Assembly (NCBI GenBank): GCA_903885595.1
Contig: CAISJJ010000217.1
Coordinates: 1-47,261 of the forward strand
Length of the DNA: 47,261 bases
Origin: an uncultured Bacteroidales bacterium
GTDB taxonomy: Bacteria > Bacteroidota > Bacteroidia > Bacteroidales > FEN-979
Direction: 5' to 3'
In this document: positions 18,211-27,680 of the stretch, piece after piece
Layout: the number at the start of each line of letters is the position of its first letter
Numbering within the stretch: the stretch's first letter is position 1
Translations under genes and position numbers: made by a program
The notes under the pieces: model-generated
Seen by the model: the letters and a program-made list of their open reading frames with translations, nothing else
The model's database searches: none
Told to the model about the DNA's origin: nothing

Positions 18211-21200
18211 ATGAAAACCAAAATTTTCCTGTTTCTGGTTCTTTCATTTACCGTCCTGAATCCGGCAATTTATGGAGTGCCTCCACAATCCTCAAAAAAA
18301 CAACCCGCAGGGTTACAGGCCCGCCAGTTAACCTCTTTATGGAAACAGGTTGATTCACTTGTCAGTCTTGGGCAGCCAAAATCGGCACTTGAACTTGTTA
18401 ATGAAATTTACACCCGGTCCAAAACCGAAAACAACGATCCGCAGACGATTAAATCGGTCATATACCGGATTCGCCTCAATTCTGAATTCCAGGAGGACTT
18501 TTTGATAAAAACAATCGTGGAATTACAAAATGAAATTCAGTCTGCAGCAATACCCGCAAAACAAGTGTTGCAATCCATTCTTGCCGAAGTGTATTGGAAA
18601 TATTTTCAGAATAACCAATACAGGTTCCGCGACCGCTCACAAGTAAACACCATTCTCGCCGATAGTATCGGAACATGGGATCTTGCCACCATTGTTCGCG
18701 CAATAACCAGTTCTTATTTGTTATCACTCGAAAACACTGACACATTACAAAGTATTCCTATCAGGCAGTATGAAGCAATCCTTGATCAGGAGGTATTTGA
18801 GGACAAAAAGCGGGATGGCAGGATAGACGAAGCAGCTAAATACATTCCAACACTTTATGATTTCCTTGCTGGCCGCGCCCTCGATTTTTTCACTTCAGGG
18901 CAGGAAGGATACGCCATTCCCGCCCAGCGATTTGAAGTTGACCAAAAATGGTACTTCGATCAAACCGTAAATTTTACCCGCAACAGGATGTTGATTCCCG
19001 CGGATTCATCTGCTCCATTCAATTTTGCTATGCGGATTTTCCGCGACCTGGCTTTGTTCCATCTTCATGATAAAAATCCATGTGCCTTGATATATTCTGA
19101 ACTGAAACGATTCGCTTTTGTACACAAGGAATATGTATTTCCTGAAAAGGACAGTCTCTATCTGAATGCCCTGAGCCAGTTTGATCAGGCACAAATTGCT
19201 TCTCCTTGCGGTACCGCAATCTCTTTTGCACTCGCCGATTATTTCAGTACTCTGGGCAGGCGATATCAGCCACTGGTTTCCGATCATCACAAATGGGATA
19301 ACCGCTCTGCCGTTGAGGTCTGCAAAAAAGCTGTCCAGCGCTTTCCTGATTCAGAAGGAGCAAAAAATTGCAAGAACCTTTCAAAGTCAATCAAGGAACC
19401 CATTCTCCGGATGACCATTGAATCGGCGGTGCCCAGCGAAAAGCCATCCCTGGCCCTTGTGGAATTTAAAAACCTGCAACAACTTTACTTCCGCCTGATT
19501 TTAGCTGATCCCGGGATGTTCGCTGAAAAAACTGGAACACTGGATAACCAGGGATTTTTCAAATTTCTGGCATCCCTGCCTGCAAAAAAATCCTGGACAT
19601 TAAATTTCCCCAACGATGGCGACTACCAGGAACATAGTACCGAAATCAGTATCCCCGAGGTTGCAAAAGGTTTTTGGGTGCTGCTTTGCGCTGCATCACA
19701 GGATTTTAACGATCCAAAACTGGTGTTTTCCTTTGCCCCGTTCTGGTCGACACAATTAAGTTATATCAGCAAGCGCAATGAAGATGGAAGCCTTGGGTAT
19801 TTTCTCCTTGACCGGGAAACAGGCTTGCCACTGAAAAACGTAAAGGTTGAAACCTGGGAAAAAAATTATAATTACAGGGATCGTCAATACTCATCTGTAA
19901 AACTCTTAGATTTTGTTACCGACGGTCAGGGATTTATTTTAATTCCGCCCTCAGACAACAAAAGGCGAAATTCAAATCTGTTTTTGAAGATCCGGTATAA
20001 GGATGACTTTCTGATTACCGACAATTTCTATCAATATTCTGTTTACAAAGATCTGTCAAGGACCAGCCTCGAAACTATGTTTTATACTGATCGTGCAATA
20101 TACCGGCCTGGCCAGATTGTCTACTTTAAGGGCATTGTCCTGGAAAAAACCGGAGATCAGTCCAAGATCAAAAAGAATTATAGTACCAGGGTGACCTTTA
20201 CTGATGCAAATGGCCAGAAGATCGGAGAACAGACACTTACATCAAACGAATTTGGCTCATTCAACGGTTCCTATACAACACCCACCCGGGTTTTATTAGG
20301 ACAAATGACAATCTCAAATGAATCAGGCTCCATAAGTCTTTCTTTAGAGGAATACAAGCGGCCAACCTTTGAATTGACATGGAACCCACTAGAAGGAAAT
20401 TACCGGCTTGGAAAAACAATTATAGTTTCAGGAAAGGCGGTTGCCTTTGCCGGGAATATGATTGATGGCGCTAAAGTGAAATACCGTGTAGTCCGTTCTG
20501 CCAGTTTCCCTTTTTGGGACTGGGGTTGGCGGATTCCCAGACCAATGTCTCCACAATTGGAAATTACCAACGGAATCACACTGACAAATTCATCAGGGGA
20601 ATATTCCTTTGCATTTACAGCCATTCCCGATCCGACAACAGATATAGAAACCAGGCCTGTGTTTGATTTTACAATTTATGCCGATGTTACCGATATAAAT
20701 GGCGAAACACAATCATCACAGCAAATGGTCTCCGTGGGATATAGCTCTTTGATAATTGGAACAACTGTGACCGATATGGTTAACTTGGCAAAAGATACCA
20801 TAGTAAAAATTTCTACAACAAATCTGAATGGTCATCATACGCCGGTAGCGTTGACAATCACAATACAAAGGCTAAATCAGCCCGATCGGTTCTTTAAATC
20901 CCGGCTATGGGAGCGTCCCGATCTTTCAATCTTAACCCGTGAGGAGTTTTATTCAAAATTTCCCTACAACATCTATGGAAACGAAAATGACCCTGAAACG
21001 TGGAAAAGAGAGGAACCTGTTATAAATAGGAATCTGAATACGCAAACCGATTCTACTCTTAATATTCGTTCATCTGAATCGGGTATCCTGCTTCCGGGTT
21101 CCTATCTGCTGATACTGAAAGCAACCGATCCGTTCGGCGCGATTGTTGAAAAAAAACAATTTTTCACAGCCTATTCTCCCATTTCGAAAGAGGTACCTGT

Positions 21201-24200
21201 TAACACACTCAACTGGTTTGTACCACTGAAAACCAATGGTGAACCTGGCGAAAATGCCAGGTTCTGTGTTGGTTCAAAAGAGGACAATGTCCATATGATT
21301 TATGAAATACGATTCCGCGACAGCCTGGTTTCGCGCGAATATATCAAGTGCAATGACCGCGCTATGATAGTTGAGATTCCCATAAAAGAAATATTTCGCG
21401 GAGGTTTTACGGTAAATTTCATGTTTGTTAAACATAACAGGGTATTTCAGAACAGTCAGATGGTTAATGTCCCTTATACAAATAAAAAACTGGACATTGT
21501 TTTTGAAACATTCCGTAATAAGCTCGATCCCGGGTCAAAAGAGAGCTGGAAAATCAGGATTTCTGATTCCAATGGGAAATCCGCTTACGCTGAATTTCTG
21601 ACCACGATGTATGATGCATCACTTGACCTTTTTCGCAAAAATGAATGGTCCTTTAACCTTTATCAGCGTTTCTCAGGACTATACCCATGGGATGTCAGCA
21701 ATGCGTTTCGTATCACCTCCGGACAATGGTTTTCACCAAATTCAGGAACTGAAATTTATTCAGCAGAGCCTGGATTGCGGTTAAACTGGTTTGGACTGAA
21801 CTACTTTGGTGAATATGGCCGTTATGCACGGAACACCCATGGCGCCCGGGATAAAACTACTGGTATGGCAATGATGGATAGCCCAATGGCCGCAGGAACA
21901 CAGACCGCTGAAATGATACCACCCCCCGAAAGCAAACAGGGAAAAGATGAATTCCAGGAACCTGATACTGCCATCAAAACGTCGAAAGTTTTCACGGATG
22001 GCCGCAATACCATAAAGGCACAAAATGTAATGCCTGTGCGGATCCGTCGCGATTTTAGCGAAACAGCCTTTTTTTATCCCTCCATGGTTACCGATTCTGC
22101 CGGGTCGCTGATATTACAATTTACCGCTCCTGAATCGCTCACCAAATGGAAATTGCTGGGACTGGCATACACGAAAAACCTTGAGTATGGCCTGTTTGAG
22201 AAAGAACTTGTCACAAAAAAAGATCTTATGGTTTTTCCAAACACCCCCCGTTTTGTGCGCCAGGGCGATACGGTTGTATTCAGTGCCAAAGTCGTCAACA
22301 TGTCCGATCGTGAACTTACCGGCATGGTTAATCTGAATCTGTGTGATGCGATCACCCTCCAACCGCTTAATTCGTGGATCGATACTACCCGGAATTCTTT
22401 CCCCGGAATTTTATCGGGCAATGAGCTTAAATCCGAAATCCGAAATCCGAAATCCGAACCCTGGCTTCAACCTTTTATCGTAAATAAAGATCAGAGTGTC
22501 CTCGTTTCGTGGAAATTGTTTATTCCGGTAAGTTCCTTACTTTCAGCTCTTCAGTACCGGATCACTGCAGTTTCAGGTATATATAGTGATGGTGAGGAAA
22601 ATGCAATCCCTGTGTTAACAAATCGACTGTTAGTCACCGAATCACTCCCGCTTCCTGTCCGTGGCAAAGGAATTACTGAGTTTATTTTTGAAAAATTATT
22701 AAAATCTGATTCTGCTGATCGGTGGGATGCTACCATGAAAAATTACAAACTCACACTTGAATTTGCGTCGAATCCGGCATGGTATGCTATTCAGGCACTG
22801 CCTGTTTTGAATAACAAGACCTATGAAAATGCCGATGCCATTTTTGCCGCATTCTGGTCGAACAGCATTGCCGCATTCATTGCAAACTCAAACCCCAAAA
22901 TTAAAACAGTTTTCGATTCATGGAAGGAGTTTTCACCCGATGCATTGAAGTCAAACCTTGCCAAAAACCAGGAACTGAAATCGGCCATGTTACGGGAAAC
23001 GCCTTGGGTGACTGATGCAACAAGCGAAACCGACAGAAAACAAAAACTGGGGCTTTATTTCAACATGAATAATATTGAGGAAAACCTGCAGGAAAATCTG
23101 AATAAGCTGAAGAAATTGCAAACAGAGAATGGCGGGTGGCCCTGGTTTGCCGATATGCCCGAAAACCGATGGATAACCCAAAACATCATCACCGGTATTG
23201 GACAACTTGATCAGCTGGGTGTCACCTCCATCCGCTCGGATAAGGAAACCTGGAACATGGTTTTGAAGGGAATCCGGTTTTTAGACCAGGAGCTTGTCAA
23301 AGATTTTGAAAAACAAAAAAAACATGATTCAGGATACCTGAACTATAATCATCTTGGAAATACACAAATTCAGTACTTGTATGCCAGAAGTTATTTCATG
23401 AACGATGCCAGGTTCCAGTTGCCCGATCCAGGAGTAAAATTCAGGGAGTCGTTTGATTACTACAGGCAACAGGCGGCAAAATATTGGTTACAATACGATC
23501 GTCACCTGCAGGGCATGATTGCCCTTGCTTTAAACCGGCTTGATAATAAAGAAATCCCAGGTTTGATCGTGAAATCGCTTGCTGAAAAGGCACTTCATTC
23601 AGATGAAATGGGCATGTACTGGGCTGGAGATCGGGGATTTTTCTGGTACCAGGCACCCATTGAAACCCATGCGCTGATGATTGAATTGTTTGACGAAGTT
23701 GCACAGGATGAAAAAGCGGTTGAAGATCTTAAAATATGGCTGTTGAAGCAAAAACAAACCCAGGACTGGCAATCACCACGTGCAACCCTGGAAGCTTGTT
23801 ATGCGTTGTTGTTGAGGGGAACAGATTTACTGTCAGAAAACCCCGGAGTGAAAATTTCAATTGGGAAAGAAAGGATTAGCTCCGATAAATTCATTGATAA
23901 GAATACAGAAGCAGGCACCGGTTATTTTCAGGTCTCATGGACCGGAAACGCCATAAAGCCGGATATGGGTAAGATTTCTATTTCAAAATCCTCACCGGGT
24001 GTTGCCTGGGGAGCGCTTTACTGGCAGTATTTCGAAAACCTCGATAAAATAACCCCCGCTGCCACACCGATGAAACTGGAAAAGAAATTATTTGTAGAAA
24101 GAATTACTCCTTCAGGACCTGTCCTTGAACCTGTTTCGAAGGACGAAACGAATTCCGGTTTCCTAAATATGGGCGATAAACTAAAAGTCCGCATTATTCT

Positions 24201-24552
24201 GACCATCGATCGCGATCTTGAATTCGTTCATATGAAAGATATGCGTGCTTCTGCTTTCGAACCTTACATATCCGCTTCAGCGAGACCGGAATCAGCAAGT
24301 TACTTTCCGGTCACCTCCGGTGACGGACTTTCCGGTTACCGCTACCAGGATGGACTTGGCTATTACCAGAGTACGACCGACCAGGCAACTAATTTTTTCT
24401 TTGACTACCTGCCAAAAGGAACGTATGTATTTGAATATGCGCTGAAAGTAAACGCCACCGGAGAATATTCCAATGGCATTACCACCATTCAATGCATGTA
24501 TGCACCTGAATTTGTGGCTCATTCAGACGGAATCAGAGTTAGCGTTCATTAA
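18211..24552 (+). CDS. alpha-2-macroglobulin family protein without thioester
   Basis: 2113 residues from ATG 18211 (an in-frame TTG at 18148 precedes it but gives no signal peptide). A signal peptide (MKTKIFLFLVLSFTVLNPA) is followed by a helical N-terminal region, macroglobulin domains (FYTDRAIYRPGQIVYFKG near residue 630), a bait-like stretch, the A2M core (FFYPSMVTDSAGSLILQF, ESLTKWKLLGLAYT), and an alpha-alpha toroid region ending in the receptor-like domain (YLPKGTYVFEYALKV). Such proteins trap or guard against proteases in the periplasm. Relatives I recall carry a C.EQ thioester in a YPYECSEQ-like segment before ANS; here it reads TYENADAIFAAFWSNSIA near residue 1538, so Cys and Gln are absent. 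Residues 1407-1416 are encoded by a 7-bp tandem repeat. Confidence 0.88.
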   Translation: MKTKIFLFLVLSFTVLNPAIYGVPPQSSKKQPAGLQARQLTSLWKQVDSLVSLGQPKSALELVNEIYTRSKTENNDPQTIKSVIYRIRLNSEFQEDFLIKTIVELQNEIQSAAIPAKQVLQSILAEVYWKYFQNNQYRFRDRSQVNTILADSIGTWDLATIVRAITSSYLLSLENTDTLQSIPIRQYEAILDQEVFEDKKRDGRIDEAAKYIPTLYDFLAGRALDFFTSGQEGYAIPAQRFEVDQKWYFDQTVNFTRNRMLIPADSSAPFNFAMRIFRDLALFHLHDKNPCALIYSELKRFAFVHKEYVFPEKDSLYLNALSQFDQAQIASPCGTAISFALADYFSTLGRRYQPLVSDHHKWDNRSAVEVCKKAVQRFPDSEGAKNCKNLSKSIKEPILRMTIESAVPSEKPSLALVEFKNLQQLYFRLILADPGMFAEKTGTLDNQGFFKFLASLPAKKSWTLNFPNDGDYQEHSTEISIPEVAKGFWVLLCAASQDFNDPKLVFSFAPFWSTQLSYISKRNEDGSLGYFLLDRETGLPLKNVKVETWEKNYNYRDRQYSSVKLLDFVTDGQGFILIPPSDNKRRNSNLFLKIRYKDDFLITDNFYQYSVYKDLSRTSLETMFYTDRAIYRPGQIVYFKGIVLEKTGDQSKIKKNYSTRVTFTDANGQKIGEQTLTSNEFGSFNGSYTTPTRVLLGQMTISNESGSISLSLEEYKRPTFELTWNPLEGNYRLGKTIIVSGKAVAFAGNMIDGAKVKYRVVRSASFPFWDWGWRIPRPMSPQLEITNGITLTNSSGEYSFAFTAIPDPTTDIETRPVFDFTIYADVTDINGETQSSQQMVSVGYSSLIIGTTVTDMVNLAKDTIVKISTTNLNGHHTPVALTITIQRLNQPDRFFKSRLWERPDLSILTREEFYSKFPYNIYGNENDPETWKREEPVINRNLNTQTDSTLNIRSSESGILLPGSYLLILKATDPFGAIVEKKQFFTAYSPISKEVPVNTLNWFVPLKTNGEPGENARFCVGSKEDNVHMIYEIRFRDSLVSREYIKCNDRAMIVEIPIKEIFRGGFTVNFMFVKHNRVFQNSQMVNVPYTNKKLDIVFETFRNKLDPGSKESWKIRISDSNGKSAYAEFLTTMYDASLDLFRKNEWSFNLYQRFSGLYPWDVSNAFRITSGQWFSPNSGTEIYSAEPGLRLNWFGLNYFGEYGRYARNTHGARDKTTGMAMMDSPMAAGTQTAEMIPPPESKQGKDEFQEPDTAIKTSKVFTDGRNTIKAQNVMPVRIRRDFSETAFFYPSMVTDSAGSLILQFTAPESLTKWKLLGLAYTKNLEYGLFEKELVTKKDLMVFPNTPRFVRQGDTVVFSAKVVNMSDRELTGMVNLNLCDAITLQPLNSWIDTTRNSFPGILSGNELKSEIRNPKSEPWLQPFIVNKDQSVLVSWKLFIPVSSLLSALQYRITAVSGIYSDGEENAIPVLTNRLLVTESLPLPVRGKGITEFIFEKLLKSDSADRWDATMKNYKLTLEFASNPAWYAIQALPVLNNKTYENADAIFAAFWSNSIAAFIANSNPKIKTVFDSWKEFSPDALKSNLAKNQELKSAMLRETPWVTDATSETDRKQKLGLYFNMNNIEENLQENLNKLKKLQTENGGWPWFADMPENRWITQNIITGIGQLDQLGVTSIRSDKETWNMVLKGIRFLDQELVKDFEKQKKHDSGYLNYNHLGNTQIQYLYARSYFMNDARFQLPDPGVKFRESFDYYRQQAAKYWLQYDRHLQGMIALALNRLDNKEIPGLIVKSLAEKALHSDEMGMYWAGDRGFFWYQAPIETHALMIELFDEVAQDEKAVEDLKIWLLKQKQTQDWQSPRATLEACYALLLRGTDLLSENPGVKISIGKERISSDKFIDKNTEAGTGYFQVSWTGNAIKPDMGKISISKSSPGVAWGALYWQYFENLDKITPAATPMKLEKKLFVERITPSGPVLEPVSKDETNSGFLNMGDKLKVRIILTIDRDLEFVHMKDMRASAFEPYISASARPESASYFPVTSGDGLSGYRYQDGLGYYQSTTDQATNFFFDYLPKGTYVFEYALKVNATGEYSNGITTIQCMYAPEFVAHSDGIRVSVH
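22429..22456. repeat. four perfect AAATCCG heptamers inside the alpha-2-macroglobulin gene
   Basis: Four exact copies of the 7-bp unit AAATCCG lie in frame inside the coding region, giving the peptide KSEIRNPKSE. Because 7 is not a multiple of 3, a change of one unit would shift the frame, making this a possible slippage site. The same AAATC core forms the array between pabB and pabA. Confidence 0.85.
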
Positions 24553-24621
24553 TTCAAGTAGCAATGACTTATGCTGAAGAAAATGCTGTTGTTTTAAAAT
24601 AAGTTATGATGACAATGACTT

Positions 24622-24653
24622 TTTGGTTTTTTTTGTTTTTTGGCTTACCTTTA
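24622..24653 (+). promoter_or_regulatory. -33/-7 promoter of the HTH regulator gene
   Basis: TTTG at 24622-24625 and TACCTTTA at 24646-24653 are separated by 20 bp, close to the Bacteroidota TTTG-N19-TAnnTTTG arrangement (last base differs). The predicted transcript starts near 24660, 17 nt before the ATG. Confidence 0.5.
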
Positions 24654-24676
24654 CCTGTCCATAACCAGAAAATCCC

Positions 24677-25684
24677 ATGACCACACCATCAACCATGCAG
24701 GAAATTCTTTTCCAGTCAGTCAGGAATAAATTGGCACCTAATATATCCTTCGTGCACGATCTGTCTGAACTTCTTGGAATTAGCTACGACAGCGCTTATC
24801 GAAGGATACGTGGGGAAAAAGAATTATCGTTGGAAGAGTTGAAAACCATATGTCTCAATTATGAAATTTCAATTGATTCCCTCTTCAATTTCAAACACAA
24901 CCATGTTATATTCAATTCACTGGCCATTGGTGAGGATGGTTTTGATATTGAAAAATGGCTCCAGTCACTCCTGGTTGCCATAAAACGGATTCATGGAGCA
25001 AAAGAAAGGGAAATTATATATGCGGCTAAAGATATACCCGTCTTTTATTATTTCGAATTCCCGGAAATAGCTGCCTTTAAAATCTATTTCTGGAACAAAG
25101 CGCTGATTCCAACTAGTGGATACGAAGACAAAAAACTTTCGCTGGATGCTCCGGAAAACCTCTATGAAATTGGTCGTCAGTTGCTTACCTATTATATTAA
25201 AATCCCTACCATTGAGATTTGGAGCGAAGAGACAATATCAAGTATTCTCCGGCAAATTGAATATTGTTTTGTTTCCGGATTTTTTGAACGTATTGAAGAC
25301 GTTTTCAGGTTGTGTGGTGTTCTGGAATCGTGGCTACATCACGTGCAAAGTCAGGCCGAACATGGGTTTCAGTATATGCAGAACAGTCCTGCTGAAGGAA
25401 TTGAAAATAGTTACAAACTTTACCATAACGAAGTATTGGTGACTGATAATACAATCCTGGTGAAAACTGACGGACAGAAAACTTCCTTTAACACCTATAA
25501 TGTTATCAACCAGTTAATCACTACAAACCCTGTATTTTGCAACCAGGTGGAAAAATCTCTCCGCAACCTGATGCAGAAATCAACCATGATTAGTGGAACT
25601 TCTGCTAAAGAACGCTACAGGTTCTTCAATATCCTGCAGGAAAAGATTAAAATGCTTAGAAGTCGGATTGAACGAATGGGTTGA
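24677..25684 (+). CDS. helix-turn-helix regulator-like protein
   Basis: 335 residues. Residues 8-65 form an XRE-like helix-turn-helix (DLSELLGISYDSAYRRIRGEK, then LEELKTICLNYEISIDSLF). The remaining 270 residues are mostly helical with no enzyme motif and no signal peptide. The family is found in many Bacteroidota, usually annotated only as HTH-domain protein; the ligand and targets are not known. It lies 9 bp before the phosphodiesterase-fold lipoprotein gene, which it may control. An in-frame ATG at residue 7 is an alternative start. Confidence 0.7.
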   Translation: MTTPSTMQEILFQSVRNKLAPNISFVHDLSELLGISYDSAYRRIRGEKELSLEELKTICLNYEISIDSLFNFKHNHVIFNSLAIGEDGFDIEKWLQSLLVAIKRIHGAKEREIIYAAKDIPVFYYFEFPEIAAFKIYFWNKALIPTSGYEDKKLSLDAPENLYEIGRQLLTYYIKIPTIEIWSEETISSILRQIEYCFVSGFFERIEDVFRLCGVLESWLHHVQSQAEHGFQYMQNSPAEGIENSYKLYHNEVLVTDNTILVKTDGQKTSFNTYNVINQLITTNPVFCNQVEKSLRNLMQKSTMISGTSAKERYRFFNILQEKIKMLRSRIERMG

Positions 25685-25693
25685 GAAAGAAAA

Positions 25694-26842
25694 ATGATGG
25701 AAGACAAAAGAAGTGTGTTCTTGATTTTGTATTTTTCCCGCTACAGGCTATCGCTTTGGGTGAGTACCTTTTATTTTGTTTGTCTCCTCATATCTTCCTG
25801 TGAACCCATGGCGACAACCTTCGATGACACCGGGGAGGCATCATATTATTCGGCAAAGACCTATACTCCGGTAACAGATACCCCTTCTGTCATACGTGTT
25901 ATGACCTGGAATATCCGGTTTGGGGCCGGCAGGATTCTTTGGTTTGGCGATGCATGCGGCGAGCGGGTAGTTCTGACAGAAGAGGAAGTCTATAATTCCC
26001 TGCAGGCCATTGTTGATCAGATAAATAAAATCAAACCCGATATTCTTTTGCTCCAGGAGGTGGATATTAATTCAAAACGGTCATGTTATATCGATCAGCT
26101 GCAATGGATCCTTGACCATACCTGGTTCAATTATGCGGTTTGTGGTTCACAATGGAAAGCCCAGTTTATCCCAAGCGATGGGCTGGGCAGGATGGATGAA
26201 GAAAATGTCATCCTTTCGCGCTGGAAGATCAGTGATGCCCAAAGGATTCAACTTGTTTTACGTAATGACCAGGATAAACTTACACGCTATTTCTATGAAC
26301 GGTGCTGCTTGGTTACTGCCAGGATCGAAATTCCGGATTTTAAAAATTTTTATGCCGTCAATATACATGCCTCTGCTACTGCTACACTCGACATCAAACA
26401 ACAGCATATCACCCAGTTTAAAAACGAACTGGACCGGATAAACCAGAATGGTGGATATTTTGTGGCAGGTGGTGACCTGAACACTTTACCTCCCTCTTCT
26501 GACACCACCGATTACTGCCTGCAGGATAAGTGTTCGTGGGAATCATATCATAGTGCTGGCGATGACCCGATGCATAAGGAGGGCAGTGATTATTCTCCGG
26601 AGCAACATTTTCTCGATGCCCTGTACCAAACTTATCGTTGTGCTGTCTCCGACAGCCTTTACAAAAGCGATCAGTTTCACTTCTACACCCATACTACCCG
26701 CCAGGATCATTACTGGGACCGAACGCTCGACTACCTGTTTACAAACTACAAATGGGCAAATCATTCTGTCGTTGTCCACCAGGATGCCACAAAAGAATCA
26801 GATCATGCCCCGGTAAGCGTACTTTTTATTTTGCCCGAATAA
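25694..26842 (+). CDS. endonuclease/exonuclease/phosphatase-fold lipoprotein
   Basis: 382 residues with an N-terminal hydrophobic segment ending in a lipobox-like LISSC near residue 36. The rest is an endonuclease/exonuclease/phosphatase domain: the TWNIR motif with catalytic Asn, the metal-binding Glu in LLLQEVD, NIHASA, GGDLNTLP with the Asp-x-Asn pair, and the C-terminal SDHAPV with the catalytic Asp-His. It is probably a surface or periplasmic phosphodiesterase or nuclease; DNA, RNA, inositol phosphates and sphingomyelin are all possible substrates for this fold. It sits in a plus-strand group with the HTH gene upstream and a probable outer-membrane protein 11 bp downstream. Confidence 0.85.
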   Translation: MMEDKRSVFLILYFSRYRLSLWVSTFYFVCLLISSCEPMATTFDDTGEASYYSAKTYTPVTDTPSVIRVMTWNIRFGAGRILWFGDACGERVVLTEEEVYNSLQAIVDQINKIKPDILLLQEVDINSKRSCYIDQLQWILDHTWFNYAVCGSQWKAQFIPSDGLGRMDEENVILSRWKISDAQRIQLVLRNDQDKLTRYFYERCCLVTARIEIPDFKNFYAVNIHASATATLDIKQQHITQFKNELDRINQNGGYFVAGGDLNTLPPSSDTTDYCLQDKCSWESYHSAGDDPMHKEGSDYSPEQHFLDALYQTYRCAVSDSLYKSDQFHFYTHTTRQDHYWDRTLDYLFTNYKWANHSVVVHQDATKESDHAPVSVLFILPE

Positions 26843-26853
26843 CAGGAAATGGA

Positions 26854-27636
26854 ATGAAAAAAGTGATACTTTGGTTATCCGGGATATTCTTCTGCTTCGA
26901 ACTGTATTCGCAGGATTCCCTGACAAAGAATTACTGGACCGATGGAACCGCTTATACCATTCCAAAACACAGGTGGGAACTGGGTCTCTTTACTGCTTCA
27001 AGATATGGCCTTGGGAAAAACCTGGAGCTTTCAGCTCACCCGTTAATGTTTTTCCTGATGCCACAGGTAAAGATAAAAGCTTGCTGGGGAGAATATTCAG
27101 GTTTTCGACTTGCGACGGAACACGGCCTTTTCTATCCATCCTTGTTTATGAACCTGGTGGCAACAAAAGGAACCGGGGGGTTAATTTCTCCTGAATTTAC
27201 AATTCCGCAGATGTTTGCAATCTCGAACAGATTCCTGCTTTCTTTCAGGCCGTTTAAAAAAGCGATCCTGACTGCCCATGCCGGAATCGCTTTTTCAATT
27301 AAATTTGGACCGCTCAACCCAAGAAGCACCATCGACCTTCCGTTAATTTATCCCAGACTTGCTGTTTTTTACAATCAGCCCGAATTTGACGTTGGCATTG
27401 ATTTCCGGGGTCAGTTCATCCAAAGGTTTGGTTGGCTTATTAATGTGGAGAATTTCATTATCTGTGGCACTGCGCAAAATTATTTTATGGAGAATAAAGG
27501 TGTTTTAGTCTACACCTCAAAAAAAGAAACCCTTAGGATTGAGGCGGGTTATAAATTATGTTTTGGCCGATATCCTGCCGGACCACAGTGGCATTTACTA
27601 CCTGTTATTGATCTGGTTTTTGGAATTAAAAAATAA
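26854..27636 (+). CDS. hypothetical exported, probable outer-membrane protein
   Basis: 260 residues from ATG 26854, 11 bp after the previous stop. A longer in-frame reading begins inside that gene and is rejected. A signal peptide (MKKVILWLSGIFFCFELYSQ) is followed by alternating short beta strands (YTIPKHRWELGLFTASRYGLG, VDVGIDFRGQF-like segments, and a C-terminal LPVIDLVFGIKK). The pattern suggests a small outer-membrane beta-barrel, but no known family was recognised. It is the last gene of the 24.7-27.6 kb group and converges on the next gene with a 44-bp gap that shows no terminator hairpin. Confidence 0.65.
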   Translation: MKKVILWLSGIFFCFELYSQDSLTKNYWTDGTAYTIPKHRWELGLFTASRYGLGKNLELSAHPLMFFLMPQVKIKACWGEYSGFRLATEHGLFYPSLFMNLVATKGTGGLISPEFTIPQMFAISNRFLLSFRPFKKAILTAHAGIAFSIKFGPLNPRSTIDLPLIYPRLAVFYNQPEFDVGIDFRGQFIQRFGWLINVENFIICGTAQNYFMENKGVLVYTSKKETLRIEAGYKLCFGRYPAGPQWHLLPVIDLVFGIKK

Positions 27637-27680
27637 TTGTTTGATCCCTCGGTTCTATTTAACACCAGGTAATTAAGTCG

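Noticed and set aside
27637-27680. Bidirectional terminator between the convergent genes
   Set aside because: No stem-loop followed by a T run could be found in the 44 bp.
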